In this document: positions 21,314-33,801 of the stretch, piece after piece
Layout of the letters: each line of letters begins with the position of its first letter
Position numbering within the stretch: position 1 is the first letter of the stretch
Notes under the pieces: model-generated
Seen by the model: only the letters and a program-made list of their open reading frames with translations
What the model was told of the DNA's origin: nothing
Database searches by the model: none
Translations under genes and position numbers: made by a program
NCBI RefSeq assembly: GCF_901000735.1
Contig: NC_081544.1
Coordinates: 11,883,350-11,947,349 of the forward strand
Direction: 5' to 3'
From: Corylus avellana
Lineage: Eukaryota > Streptophyta > Magnoliopsida > Fagales > Betulaceae
Length of the DNA stretch: 64,000 nt

Positions 21314-21550
21314 CCAGCTGTAAATGAGCCGACACACTCGACAGCTCGCTTAATACTCGCTCGGCTAAACTTGACCCGAGATCAAGCTCGACACTGTACA
21401 AGCTCACTCGTTACTGTTGAAACTCACTTGATTAGCTAATGACACATACCCAACTCGCTCGATTAAACTTGACAGGGACTCGTGAGCTCAACTCGTTTAA
21501 CTCGTAATCGCCCGGCTCCTTAGTCCGACTTGTTAGCTCGTTCATAGATC
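21314..21550. repeat. ACTCG/GCTCG-rich dispersed repeat
   Basis: Dense short repeats of ACTCG, GCTCG and CTCGAC (for example AGCTCGACACTG, CAACTCGCTCGATTAAAC). This composition recurs in plant dispersed repeats. No coding potential and no clear ends. Confidence 0.45.
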
Positions 21551-21765
21551 TTGTATATATATATATACAAAATATGTTAATATATTACAAAAAAATAGTT
21601 ATATAAATTTAAATACATATAATAGTAATTAAGTAATTTATGTTATATAGGATCCAATTACAATTCAAATACTTAATCATATTATTCATATACAATGACA
21701 ATGTGATTCATATAATATGAAATTAAGTAATTGGCATTGGATTCAACAATGTGTTGCTTATAACC

Positions 21766-21880
21766 ACAATTTTTTTTTTTTTTTTTTTTTGAGATGTCCA
21801 CACAAGAAGGGGGAGGGGGGAAAGGGGATTCGAACTAGTAACCTCCGCTTCCTTAGGCGTGGTTCCTAGCCAATTCGAAC
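21766..21880 (-). mobile_element. Probable SINE copy, reverse orientation
   Basis: A run of about 21 T (the A-tail on the reverse strand) is followed by GAGATGTCCACACAAGAAGG, GGATTCGAACTAGT and GGCGTGGTTCCTAGCC, matching the copy at 17655-17745 in reverse. Confidence 0.5.
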
Positions 21881-21959
21881 TATAACTATAATTGAAGTAT
21901 TAATGTATTGTCATTAATTATTATAGTTTATATGATTATATCACATGATCAAATATCAA

Positions 21960-22990
21960 TTGATCATGGTTTTCATAGCCAAGTCCTCTCTAGGGTTTTA
22001 AGCTGCCGTGCAAAACCTTGTGTTGGGGTGTGGAGTCTCTAACCGCTGAGCGGAAAAGGAGGGTAGGCATAGGCCGAAGGACTCTTTCATGGAGGGCTAC
22101 GGCAGAGGAGATCGCACAATTATGTAACAAGATTTCTCTTACGGATGGGGAAAAGTGAGGAATCATGATCCTAGAAGGTGAGGTTGAAGAGGCGAGGGAG
22201 CAGGGAGCGATGTGTTTGGTTGGAAAACTATGGATGGACAAAGCTGTGAATAAGGAGGCGTTTAAAACTGTCTTCTCCAGGATTTGGCGCTTAATGGGTA
22301 GGGTGGTCTTCAAGGAATTACAAGAGAACTTATGGCTGTTTGAATTTTCGGATAGTGAAGATAAATGATGAGTCATGGAGGGAAGACCGTGGTCATTCGA
22401 TCGTCACGTTCTGGTTTTGAATGAATTTGATAGAAAAACACCACCCTCACAGATGAAGTTTGGTCATTCGCCCATATGGGTTCAGGTGCAGGACATGCCT
22501 CTTCTATGCATGACAAAGAGGGTGAGGGCGAAAATTGGTGAATCGATGGGAGTTGAAGACGTTGATGTTGTGGGTGATGGTGCGGGATGGGGGAGATGTC
22601 TAAGGATATAGGTGACAATGGACTTATCAAAACCCTTGGGACGTGGAAGAGCTCTACATCTAGGTGGCCAGTCACATTGGGTGGACTTCAAATATGAAAC
22701 TCCTGTTATTCTGCTTTCACTGTGGCCGGATACTTCATGAAAGGCGCGGTTGTCCTGTGCGTTCTACCCATTGGAGCAATTCGAATGATGGAGAAAAGCA
22801 GTGGGGTATTAATCTTCGGGCTGAGCAGTCCAGAAGAAGCAAAACAGTGAGTGGGGGAACTGACAGAGGCTCCCCAACCTCCATGGGGGAATCCAACCAC
22901 GGCTGCAGTGGGTGACAGGAGAGGTCCATTGGAGATGGTAGAGGCGAGGATTGAGGAAACCCTAATAGGAGCGATCAAATCTTTCCTAAA
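21960..22990 (+). pseudogene. LINE ORF1-like remnant (DUF4283 and zinc knuckle)
   Basis: Frames on the plus strand give, in order, the DUF4283 region typical of plant non-LTR ORF1-like proteins (AQLCNKISLTDGEK; ENLWLFEFSD; FDRHVLVLNEFD; SPIWVQVQDMPLLCMTK) and then a zinc knuckle (CFHCGRILHERRGC, C-X2-C-X4-H-X4-C) near 22710-22755. Stops near 22157, 22366 and 22610 and frame changes break it. No reverse transcriptase follows; the sequence runs into a different tandem repeat at about 23224. It is a 5' or internal LINE fragment. Confidence 0.75.
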
Positions 22991-23223
22991 GGGGGGCGAT
23001 CTGCTTCCTTAAGTTGGTAGGTAGGAGATTCCTTCGGGGCACACAAAACAACATATGAAGATACGGCACTTGATCCTAGGGTGGGCAATGAAGTCTCCAG
23101 GAAAGCAAAAGGAAAGGGCAAGATTGGAATTGGGGCACCTACGTTAGTGGACGAAGGGGATTCACATTTTGAGGATAAAAGGTCAACGGGCTTTTCTCTC
23201 TCGGCCACATCGGACAGATCCAC

Positions 23224-24056
23224 AACATGACCCTTTCAACGGGTGGCTCGAAGAAATTTGAGTCATTCACATGGGATCAGGGTACTAAACTTCCAGCAAA
23301 ATTTTTCGTTCCGTCAGCACCATCGGAAGGGTAAATGAACTCGAATCACTTCATGGCACCCGACGACATGATCAGCTCGAAGTTTTGCACAAGCTCGTAA
23401 ATGTTCGTCCCGAATAATTTCAGGTTGTAGGTATCGTTACCAATGGTTGTAATTGTGAAAACTAAATTGGCCCAAAATTTAACTAGGGTGTGCCAAACAT
23501 CAAGACAACCCCGTCGGTGGGTGGCACGAAGTGATTCGAGTCTTTCGCATGGGATCAGGGTACTGAACTTACAGGAAAAGCTTTTGTGGAAGTTTTGAAC
23601 AAGCTCGTACATATTCGACCTAAATGATTCCTGGTTTTATGTATCGTTACCAGTGCATTTGGTTAGGTCCATTGTTGTGGTTGTAATTGTGAAAATTCAA
23701 TTGGCCCAAAATTTAACTAGGGTGAGCAAAACATCAAGACGACCTTGTCTTCGGGTGGCATGAAGGGATTCGAGTCGTTCGCATGGGATCGGGGTACTGA
23801 ACTTACAAGAAAAGTTTTCATTCCGTCGTCACCTACAAATGAGCGAATGAACTCGAATCACTTCAAGGCACTGTCTACATGATCACCTTGAAGTTTTGCA
23901 CAAGCTCATAAATTTTCGTCCCAATTGATTCTGGGTTGCAGGTATCGTTCCCAGTGAATTTGGTTAGGCCCATGGGCTTTGGTCGAAGTTGAGAAAATTC
24001 AATTGGCCTGAAATTTAACTAGGGTGTGCAAACCTTCAAGACGACCTTGTGGATGG
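23224..24056. repeat. About 300-bp tandem repeat, three copies
   Basis: Three units share GGGTGGC(A/T)CGAAG, CATGGGATC(A/G)GGGTACT, AGTTTTG(C/A)ACAAGCTC and AAATTTAACTAGGGTG. The last anchor falls at 23475, 23709 and 24011. The middle unit is shorter because it lacks the ACTCGAATCACTTCA portion (about 66 bp). No coding potential; it probably lies in an untranslated part of a retroelement. Confidence 0.75.
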
Positions 24057-24086
24057 GTGGCATGAAGAGATTTAGTTTTCAAAAAC

Positions 24087-25079
24087 ACAATTCCCTGTGG
24101 ATTCGACCTTGCACTTGTATCCCTATATTGCAAGACGATTCGTGCACTTACGAATACATCTTTTATAAATAATACAAAAAAAAAGGTAAAAAAAAAAAGA
24201 AAGAAAAACTGTGTTTCTGCTCTGTCTGTCGATGTTTCTGCCAATTTGTTTTTGCAGTGGCCATTCGAATGGTAGCCACTTCCGTCTGAATGGTAGACAC
24301 TGCCATCCAAACGGTGCTTGCTATTCTATTTTGTAGTATCTGCTGGGCGAACTTTGCATTCTGTGCTCGAGTGCACCTGCCCAGTGGACTGCACCAACAG
24401 ACTGCCAGTAGCTTCAGATTTGTGCCAAAAAAAATTTTTGGTCCTCTTGGTGAGTTTGTAAGTTTGAGTCTTTACTTTTTGGTATTTTTGTTTAGTTTTA
24501 TGCTTCTCTGTTAGTATTAATTTTTGATTTCATAATATTTATTTTTTGTTTATTTTACTTTTCAAAGAATGGTTAATGTTTTATTTGGGATATTTGTATG
24601 CTAAAGAGTAAAAGTGAGCATGGATTTTTTGTGTGATGATTTTAATAATTTTTCTGTAAAACATACTTCTCTTAGTTGTAGGACACCCACTCCTACCAAC
24701 TACCCTCACATTTTCAACCCACATGAACCATGTTCACATTGCTACAATCCTTATCATCATGTTAGCAATTGTTCGTCCTTTGGACAATTTTCTAATTTTT
24801 CTTATGAGCAAATGAACACTTTTTTCTCCAACCCAGGGTTTGAATCAAATTCCAATTTTTACAACCCACATTGGAGCAACCATTCTAATTTCTTGTGGCA
24901 TGCTATAGCTACGGGAAATTATGCTCCCCAATTTCATGAACTGCACTATCCAGATTATCCGCAGTTTGATGACCAAGTCCACCATCCTGATATGACTATC
25001 CTCCTCAACAATCTTCGTTGGAAGACTCTCTCAAATCCTTCATGCAACTAATTAGCCAATCCACCACTCAAGTGCCACA
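24087..25079 (+). pseudogene. Old Athila-like leader and gag fragment, split by a nested element
   Basis: The segment starts with an LTR-end-like phrase (CCCTGTGGATTCGACCTTGC) and a leader with a TGTGCTCGAGTGCA palindrome near 24361. An ORF from 24614 has a zinc knuckle: Cys40, Cys43, His48, Cys53 (CSHCYNPYHHVSNC, C-X2-C-X4-H-X4-C), then Asn/Phe/His-rich sequence as in Athila-type gag. The gag sequence stops at 25079, where the element 25080-33596 was inserted, and continues at 33602. The paralogue in the forward element at 41895 has the same layout. Likely RNA-binding gag; non-functional. Confidence 0.65.
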
Positions 25080-26459
25080 TGTTGTGCAAATACCTACCTA
25101 AATTAATAGGAAAATAATTGTACATTTAAACTCGCAAGTGCTCAAGGTCAAAACAGTAGCATAGAGTGCAAGTACGAGATCATTCCCATGAGGATTGGTA
25201 AATTTTGATTCAAATTAATTTCAGTAAACAAAACAAGATAATAGGTTGATTTTTGATTGAATAATGATAAAAGGTAGGACTTTGATATCCATCACTAATC
25301 ATACTTAGATAAAATAACAATATTCCAGTGATCCAATCATATTATGAATACTTAATACTTGCCAACCTAAGGGTATGGGTGTCTACTCCTTAAGCTATTG
25401 ATCTCCATAAGCAACAAATTAAGCATGGGTGTCTACTCTAATTCTTTTCTTCCTTAAAGGATTTAGCATAGGGGTCTACTAAGTTGTTCTTTAAGAAAGC
25501 ATAAATCTGTGAAAATTGACAAACACATGAGGCCTAAGGTATGAGTGTCTACTCCTAGTTCCCCATATTGATTAACCTAAGAACTTGGTGTAAGATTCTT
25601 TTGTTACTCTATTAAAGCCAGGACTCGATCATCCAAATTGATTTAACTAACTAATCCATACCACATGCATATGTTGATCAGGCAAACACATATGAGGAAT
25701 TCAATAAAACAAGAATTAATCAAGTTAATCATCACAATATGATTATCACAAAGGCGCCAATATTGAAATATTAAATAAACATAATTAGGGCTTCAATTTA
25801 GCCCTTCTAAGTAGTTTAGTTATACATGAGTTTGATGTTAAAATCTTCATAAAATAAAATAAAGAGGAAAAGAATAAACCCAAAAACTTGAACTTGAAGA
25901 GCTCCAATTCTTCTCCTTGGAACTGTGTATCTATTCTAAAGGCTTAAAGGTCTATTTATAGGCCTTAGAAACACTCTTGAAACCCTAAAAATCATAGCTT
26001 TTGTGTTCTAAGTTGCCTAGGGTTTTGAACGGGTGAAAAGGAGAACTTTCCAAAATAGGGCGCTGCTGCCTTGCTCCACACGCACGGGTGCGCTTGATCA
26101 CAAGTATGCGATCAATCGTTTGTGTTGGGCGCCTAATCGCAGGTGCGATTGAGGCTGCTTCTTGTGCGCATGAGCGCGAGCCTTGCTCGTCTTGGCTTGG
26201 ACCGCTCTAGTAGTGTGCTCGAGCACAGTAATGCTATGATCGATCGCACTATTAGAACCTTTTGCTTGACTCAAACCTTCTAGCCTTTTCCCAACTTTGT
26301 CCTTTAAGCCTGAGACTTCCAGAAATTTTTTCTTTTCTTCCAAAAGCCTACAAAAACACAGAAAGCACATAAAATAACTAAAATAACATAAACTAACAAA
26401 ACTAAGGAATTGACAAATGTAAGTTAAGGGCTAAAATATGAATATTTTGACACTTAACA
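25080..26459 (-). repeat. 3' LTR of the reverse Athila-like element (1380 bp)
   Basis: Begins TGTTAAGTGTCAAAATATTC on the reverse strand and ends CACAACA. The reverse-strand TATA box TATAAATA is at 25953-25960, and palindromes of the GATCGAGCGC type lie at about 26085-26250, roughly 125 bp upstream of it. Confidence 0.9.
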
Positions 26460-27721
26460 CACCCCCAAACTTACATATTGCTAATCCCTTAGCAATACGA
26501 AACTAAAAAAAAATGAAAAAAAAGAAGATATATCCATCTTTCGTGGGATGTACGATTGCATTTAGCGTATGCAACAAGCCTTTTAAACCCCTAGGAATTC
26601 CCTAGAGGACGAGTGAAGTCTCGTGAAGGTTTTTCAGGAATGTTACCCACAAACATTATGCACAGGTTCATGTTATTCAAAACTCAAGTGTCACTCAAAA
26701 TTATGATTTTCATTCAATAGCAAGCTTAAAAAGATAAACTCCATCTTCTCAATGAATTGGAATCTTAAAGTTTAATCACTTACAAATGATAGGTTAAGGC
26801 ATCACAAGTTCGAAACAATGTAAAGTGAACTAGCACACAAATATGAAGCTTCCAATTATTTCCAGTGTGCAATGTCCCAATATCTCAAAGTTCACTAAAA
26901 TCCTCATTAGAATGAATAACTATGGCATAACTTTTTTTCTTTATTTTTTTATTTTTTATTTTTTATTTTTATTTTATTTATTTTTTATTCAGTCATGTTG
27001 TTCGTGTTTTGTTCCCTTAAGCTTTCCTAATTGACCCATGTAACAAGTGTTAGGCCAATAACTCCAAAACTAGATGGTTTTTGGGCATTAGGTGTAGAGA
27101 CACCCCTAAGGACTTACTAACTTGAGTCAAAAAAGCTACAAAACCAAACTAACCATGACACTAACCAAATCAAAATTCGTCACCTTTTGACGCGAACACT
27201 TAATGCTTTGAGACAAGAGGTCTAATAAATCATTTAGTTTCACCCAAGACATAGAAACACACACATCAGACTTTCATGTCATACCCCACAAATTATGTGC
27301 TAATTTGCTTGTATAGATGAGATCAAACATGTGAATTCTCAACTGCGTCAAACAAGTAACCAAACTGAAAAATTCTATCATCAAATCATGCGTTCAAAAT
27401 TTTATGCTCACCAATAAAAATCAAATTACAATTTTTAAGATCAATCAAAATTTTAAGACAAACGTGAACATGTATATTATTCAAAAATGGGACAAAGTGT
27501 GTGTAAATGTGTCTACCATACCCCCAAACTTAAATTATACATTGTCCCCAATGTGTGTATAACATGTAAAGATCTTACCCGAGAGATGGTTGAAACTGGC
27601 TGGAATAGGTATGGCTTGGAGCATACCCCTGAACTTGAACTGAAGCACACTCGTCCTGTGGGGTGCCTCCCATGAGCGCTAAGTTTAACGTCTTCAGCCA
27701 GACTGTGATCCTTCTTCAGTA
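26460..27721 (-). other. 3' noncoding region of the reverse Athila-like element
   Basis: Matches 44590-45997 of the forward element in reverse orientation (CCCCCAAACTTACATATTGC; GGTGTAGAGACACCCCTAAGG). It includes the polypurine tract next to the LTR and, at 27660-27703, the conserved block that starts about 19 nt after the integrase stop. Frames in this stretch look fortuitous. Confidence 0.7.
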
Positions 27722-30260
27722 CTATTGTTCTTCATATTGGACAGATTGGAGTGCCAAATCTTGTGGTGTCAAATCTTCAACTCTTGGTGCAAAGTTTTCA
27801 ATGTATGGCTTCACTCTGTGTCCATTCACCTTGAATGTCTGATTCTTCTGTGGACTATGGACCTCAAAAGCTCTATGAGGGAACACTTTGGTGACAAAAC
27901 AAGGACCAAACCCTCTAGACTTAAGCTTGCCAGGGAAGAGTCTTAGTCTTGAATTGTAGATCAACACCTTCTATCCCACATAAAACTCCTTCCTGATTAA
28001 ATGCTTATCATGATATGCTTTGGTTCTTTCCTTGTAGAGCTTGGCATTCTCATATGCACCACACCTCAATTCCTCAAGTTCATTTAGTTGTAGCTTCCTC
28101 TTATCACCAGCTTGTTTCATGTCAAAGTTGAACTTCTTGATGGCCCAATACGCTCTGTGCTCCAATGTTGTTACAAATATCTACCTAAAGTAATAGGCAA
28201 ATAATTGTATGTTTAACTCGCAAATGCACAAGATCAAACGATAGTATAGTGCAGCAAGTACGAGATCGACCCCACGAGGATTGTTGATTTTATTTTAGAA
28301 TTAATTAAAATATCAAAATTGTCACTAGATTAATATTGATAATATGGAAAGAAATAAAGATAAATAAAAGGTAAAGGTAGGGCTTTGATATCCACCACTA
28401 ATAATGTTCAAATAATATAACAATATGCCAATGATCCAATCATATTATGAATACCTAATGTTTGTCAACCTAAGGGCATGGGTGTATACTCCTTAAGCTA
28501 TTAATTTCCCTAAGCAACGAGTTTGGCATGGGTGTACACTCTAACTCTTTTCTTTCTCAAAGGATTTAGCATGGGTGTATACTAAGTTGTTCTTTAAGAA
28601 AGCATGATTCTGTGGAAATCGACAAACACATGAGGCCTAAGGCATAGGTGTATACTCCCGGTTCCCCATATTGATTAACCCAAGAACCCGATGTGGATTT
28701 CTTTTGTTACTTTTATTAAACCCAGGACTCGGTCATCCAAATTGGTTTAACTAACTAGTCCATACCAAATGCATATGTTGATTAGGCACACATATATGAG
28801 GAATTCATGAAAGCGGGAATTAATCAAGTTAAATATCACAACATGATCATCATCACAAATGCGCCAATATTGAATATTAACTAATCATAACTAGGGCTTC
28901 AATCTAGCCCTACTAAATAAATTAGTTACACATAAGTTTGATGTTAAACATCTTCATAAAATAAAGAGAAAGGAAAAGAATAAACCCGTAACTTGAACTT
29001 GAAGAGCTCCAATTCTTCTCCTTGGAAATTGTGTCTATCCTAGACGTTTAAGGGTCTATTTATAAGCCTTAAGAATACTCTAGAAACCCTAAAAATCTTA
29101 GGGTTTAAGCCCTAGTTGGCACTAAGTTACAAAACCCTAGAATTTGCACTTTCCATAACAAGGCTGGCGGCTGACTTGGCCATCATGCATGGGTGCGCTC
29201 AATCGCAGCCCGTGTGCGATCGATCGCAGCCTATGTACAATCGATCGCAGGTCTACGATTGATCCTCTTTGTGCTAGCGCTCAATCGCAGGTGCCTTGTG
29301 CTTGTGGTCCTCGCCTGTAGTGCACTCGATCGCAGCTCCCCTGCAATTGATCACACTACCAGAGCCTTCCATATTCTCAAAATAGTTCTTTTAAGTCCAA
29401 AACTTCTGAGATTGCTTCATTTTCTTCCAGTGTCCTACAAAATCAAAGAAAACACAAAAAAGAACTAAAATGACATAAATTAACCAAAACTAAAGGATTA
29501 ACACATGTAAGTCAAGGGCTAAAAATATGAATATTTTAGCTCTTAACATCCAAGTCCACTGGTAGATGACATGCTTTCCTAAAGACCAACCGATATGGGG
29601 ATATACCGATAGGCATCTTGTATGCAGTCCAATAAGCCCATAGTGCATCATTCAAGCGCAAAGACCAGTCCTTCCTGTTAGGATTCACTGTCCTTTCTAG
29701 GATGCTTTTGATCTCTCTATTACTTATCTCCACTTGACCACTGGTTTGAGGATGGTATGGAGTGCCAACCTTATGTGTGGTCCCATACTTTTTTAACAAA
29801 GAAGCAAAGGCATAATTGTTGAAATGGCTACCCCATCACTAATTATTGCCCTCGGCGTCCCAAAACTAGCAAAGATGTTTTCCTGCATAAACTTCACAAT
29901 CACTTTGTGATCATTAGTCTTTGAGGGGACAGCCTCAACCCATTTAGACACATAATCCACACCCACAAGAATATATAAATAACCATATGAGTTAGGAAAT
30001 GGACCCATGAAGTCAATACCCCATACATCAAAGATCTCCACCACTTGAATATTTTGCAATGGCATTTGATTTCTAGATGAGATGTTACCTATCCTTTGGC
30101 ATCTATCACAAGAGCTGCAAAAGAGAAAGGCAGCTTAAACGCATTAGGCCAATAAAAACCAAATTGTAATACCTTAAGAGTTGTTCTCTTGGCCCCAAAG
30201 TGTCCTCCACAAGCAAACTGATGGCAATGCTACAATATGCTCAAATGCTCCTCCTCTGAG
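27722..30260 (-). pseudogene. Integrase region of the reverse Athila-like element, split by a solo LTR
   Basis: Reverse strand from about 30260: a zinc-binding N-terminus with HCHQFACGGHFGAKRT and a later CDRC pair, then the core with [15 protein letters not shown] (first catalytic Asp) and AIISDG (second Asp), followed by [18 protein letters not shown] (Glu). The C-terminal part ([42 protein letters not shown]) lies at 27722-28160, beyond the inserted LTR 28166-29548. Other damage includes a frame break near 29800 and a stop before VLIYNSRL. Integrase would join cDNA to the host chromosome; this copy is dead. Confidence 0.85.
28166..29548 (-). mobile_element. Solo LTR (1383 bp) inserted in the integrase
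   Basis: Flanked by TCCAA at 28161-28165 and 29549-29553. On the reverse strand it begins TGTTAAGAGC and ends GTAACAACA, and it belongs to the same family as the surrounding element's LTRs. A reverse-strand TATA box is at 29057-29064 and palindromes (TGCGATCGATCGCA type) at 29193-29350. The internal part was lost by LTR-LTR recombination. Confidence 0.9.
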
Positions 30261-30299
30261 ACACACCTTCTGATGATTTGATCAAGGCAGAATTTGAGA

Positions 30300-31700
30300 A
30301 GTTAGGGATCATCCCAATGGTAATGTCTAGATATAGACATCAACCTCTTCCTTTCTTGACTAGACATACCTAGAGGAAAAACATTGGCAGTTATATAATT
30401 AACAATATCTACATACCATGGAAGTTGGACCTCAATTGCAAACAACTGTTCACCTTGGAAATTTTCATTCAATGGAAGCTCATCTCCTTCTTCTTCATGA
30501 AGTATCTTGGATAGGTGATCTGCCACCACATTCTCAATGCCCTTCTTATCTCTAATCTCAAGGTCAAACTCTTGCAATAATAGTACCCATATGATCAATC
30601 TAGGCTTTGCATCTTTCTTAGCAAACAAATATCTCAAAGCAGCATGGTCAGTGAATACTATAACCTTAGAACCAATCAGGTATGATCTAAACTTCTCCAA
30701 AGCAAATATGACAGCTAATAATTCTTTCTCAATAGTAGAATAATTTAGCTAAGCATCATTCAATGTTCTAGAAGCATAATAAATAGCATGAGGTACCTTA
30801 CTGATTCTTTGATATAAGACAACTCCCAAGGCAAAGTCACTGGCATCGCACATGAGCTCAAATGGAAGGCTCCAATCAGGTGCCATCATTATTGGTGCAG
30901 ACGTGAGCAGCTTTTTCAGTGTGTTGAAAGCAGTCATGCATTATTTAGTCTATTCAAACTTGGAATCCTTGGCTAGCAAAGCACAAGAGGGGTCTAGAGA
31001 TCTTGGAGAAATCCTCGATGAATCTTTTATAAAACCCGGCATGTCCAAGAAAGCTTCTTACACCCTTTGCTATCACAGGAGGAGGGAGTTTGGAGTTGAT
31101 GTCAATCTTGGCCTTATCCACCTTAATGCCCTTGCTGGAAATGGAATGACCCAACACAATGCCTTGTTGAACCATGAAGTAGCATTTTTCACAATTGAGC
31201 ACTAAGTTGCATTCTTCACATCTCTTGAGGACACTCTTCAGATGATTGAGGCATTCATCAAAATTAGAACCAAAAACACTAAAATCATCCATAAATACCT
31301 CAATAAATTTCTCCACCATATCTGAGAAAATGCTCATCATGCATCTTTGAAAGGTGGCTGGTGCATTGCATAGTCCAAATGGCATCCTTCTGTAGGCAAA
31401 TGAAGGTGGTCTTCTTTTGGTCCTCTGGTGCTATTGTAATCTGGTTGTAACCACTGTACCCATCCAAGAAGCAGTAATATCTATGGCTAGCCAACCATTC
31501 TAGCATTTGATCAATGAAGGGCAGGGGAAAATGATCTTTTCTTGTCACCTTGTTCAGCCTTCTATAATCGATGCATACCCTTCAACTAGTGGTTATTCTT
31601 GTAGGTATCAGCTCGTCATCTTCATTCTTCACCACTATGAGCTCACTCTTCTTTGGAACCACTTGAACTGGACTTACCCATTTACTGTCTGAGATGGGGT
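30300..31700 (-). pseudogene. Reverse transcriptase and RNase H of the reverse Athila-like element
   Basis: Reverse strand. RT blocks run right to left: KDHFPLPFIDQMLEWLA and CFLDGYSGYNQI at 31390-31548, MPFGLCNAPATFQRCM at about 31385, the catalytic VFMDDFSVFG (MDD form of the Y-X-DD box) near 31290, and FLGHAGFYKRFIEDFSKI near 31030. RNase H follows ([29 protein letters not shown] at about 30520-30640). The RT frame is broken near 31380, 30940 and 30745. The order PR-RT-RH-IN defines a Ty3/gypsy element, and the MDDFSVFG form fits the Athila lineage. Confidence 0.9.
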
Positions 31701-31815
31701 AGATAATGCCAACATCCAACAATTTCAATACCTCCGCCTTGACTACCTCCTTTATGCGTGGGTTGAGTCTACTTTGTGCATCCCTGATTGGCTGTGCTTT
31801 GTCTTCAAGGAAGAT

Positions 31816-32711
31816 TTAACGCATGCATTTGGCTGGACTGATCCCCTTGATGTCAGTAATAGACCGTCCTAAAACAGTTTTATGCTCTCTAAGAATTCTC
31901 AACGGCTTCTTTTTTTCCCCAAAACTTAGATTGGCGGCAATTATCACAGGTAGTGTCTGGTTTTCTCCCAAATAAGCATATGTCAGATGCTCTGGCAACT
32001 GCGTCAATTCCAAATTTGGTGCCTGGACAATAGAAGGGACAAGAGTAGTATTAGTAGGCATAAGAGTCTCAAAGGGAGGGCTGCACTTACTTGGATGCTT
32101 TGAAGAGGCCTTAAGAAGGTGCACGGTTTCAATGATGTCATCAATAACATCTTCAAATTCTAGCTCATGTCCTACCTTGTGAAACTATGGGTGAGGGTGG
32201 CCTCCAATGGATCAATGTGATGGACCTAAAATACTTTCTCAACAACACTGTGAATCATACAGACATTAAAGCATTCCTGATCATCTTGGGGTACTTTCAA
32301 TGCATCAAATATTCTAAATTATACCTTCTCACCATTTACCTTCATACTTACAGTACCCTTTTTAACAGAAATTTTTGTATCAGTAGTTCTCATAAAGGTC
32401 TTCCTAAGATGATGGGTAAAGGCAATGGCATAGGAGATTCTTCCATATCCAATACAATAAAATCAATAGGTAAAATAAACTTACCTACCTTTACCAAGAC
32501 GTCCTTAAGTATACCTCTTGCTTTTTTGATGCTTTTGTGTGCCAATTGCAAGGTGATAGAAGTTGGTTGTAGCTCCCCCAAACCTAGCGTTTCAGATATA
32601 ATGTATGGCAGCAAATTGACCCCTGCTCCTAGATCCAGCAATGCATGCTCAAAAAGATGGTTTCCTATCCTACAAGGGATTGTAAAACTTCTTGGATCTT
32701 TTAGCTTTGAT
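31816..32711 (-). pseudogene. Protease and PR-RT linker of the reverse Athila-like element
   Basis: Reverse strand 32390-32641 contains a retroviral-type aspartic protease: DLGAGVNLLPY with the DLGA active-site form seen in Athila, then LADVL-like and IDFIVLDMEE blocks, ending in ILGRPL. The linker at 31816-32124 has APNLELTQLPEHLTYAYLG, typical of the stretch just before Athila RT. Upstream of 32711 the sequence joins the truncated LTR, so gag and the protease N-terminus are lost. Confidence 0.8.
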
Positions 32712-32717
32712 CTAGTT

Positions 32718-33596
32718 GCCCATGTTGATTAATGCAAGAACTCGAGGTGAGATTCTTTTGTTACTCTATTAAACCCAAGACTCGATCATTCAAATTGATT
32801 TAATTAACTAATCCATACCACATGCATATGTTGATCAGGCAAAAAAAATGAGGAATTTAATAAAACAGGAATTAATCAAGTTTAGCATCACAATATGATT
32901 ATCACAAAGGCACCAATATTGAAATATTAAATAAACATAATTAGGGCTTCAATCTAGCCCTACTAAGTAGTTTAGTTATGCATGAGTTTGATGTTAAACA
33001 TCTTCATAAAATAAAGTAAAGAGGAAAAGAATAAACCTGAAAACTTGAACTTGAAGGGCTCCAATTCTTCTCCTTGGAACTGTGTGTCTATTCTAAGGGC
33101 TTAAGGGTCTATTTATAGGCCTTAGGAACACTCTAGAAACCCTACAAATTGTAGCTTTTGTGTTCTAAGTCACCTAGGGTTTTGAACGGGTGAAAAAGAG
33201 AGCTTTCCGGAGTAGGGCACTGCTGCCTTGCTCCTCACACACGGGTGCGCTCGATCATATGTGTTGGGCACTTGATCATAGGTGCGATCGAGGCTGCTTC
33301 TTGTGCACACGAGCACTCACCTTGCTCATCTACGCTTGGACCTCTCTGGTAGTGCGCTCGAGTGCAGTAACGCTATGATCGATCACATTATCAGTACCTT
33401 TTGCTTGACTTAAATCTTCTAGCTTTTTCTCAACTTTGTCCTTTAAGCCTGAGACTTCCAAAAATACTTTGTTTTCTTCCAAAAACCTACAAAAACACAG
33501 AAAATATAAAAGAATTAAAATAGCATAAACTAACAAAACTAAGGAATTAACAAATGTAAGTTAAGGGCTAAAATATGAATATTTTGGCACTTAACA
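32718..33596 (-). repeat. Truncated 5' LTR of the reverse Athila-like element
   Basis: Matches the first 880 bp or so of the LTR 25080-26459 (reverse-strand start TGTTAAGTGCCAAAATATTC). Palindromes lie at 33243-33390 and a reverse-strand TATA box near 33111-33118. Its second half, with the primer site, is deleted. Confidence 0.85.
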
Positions 33597-33601
33597 CCAC
33601 A

Positions 33602-33800
33602 ACCTCAATTATCATTGGAAGACACATTCAAAGCGTTCATATAGTCATATAGCCATACCATACAAGAGCTTAGGAATTATACTATGGTAAATAGCCAAGC
33701 GATTCAAGAGATGAAAGGTCTCACTCTAGTCAACACTCAACCAATTGCAAGGTTGGAGGTCGGTCATCTTGTTGATGACAGTTCTAATTCTTTTAGAACT
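33602..33800 (+). pseudogene. Continuation of the old gag fragment
   Basis: After the target duplication the plus strand resumes the gag-type frame broken at 25079 (LSLEDTFKAF, then NSQAIQEMKGLT and TQPIARLEVGHL), typical of the Athila gag region that follows the zinc-knuckle area. It ends where a further LTR-type repeat begins. Confidence 0.6.
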
Positions 33801-33801
33801 T

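Larger units (their letters stand above)
25080..33596 (-). mobile_element. Athila-like Ty3/gypsy element, reverse strand, 5' end deleted
   Basis: Flanked by CCACA at 25075-25079 and 33597-33601, a 5-bp target duplication. Reverse-strand order from the right: truncated 5' LTR (32718-33596), protease, RT, RNase H, integrase, 3' noncoding region with a polypurine tract (GTTTGGGGGTG), and 3' LTR (25080-26459). The LTRs begin TGTTAAGTG and end CAACA. The second half of the 5' LTR, the primer site and gag are missing through one deletion near 32718. A solo LTR of the same family split the integrase later (28166-29548). The element cannot move by itself. Confidence 0.85.
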
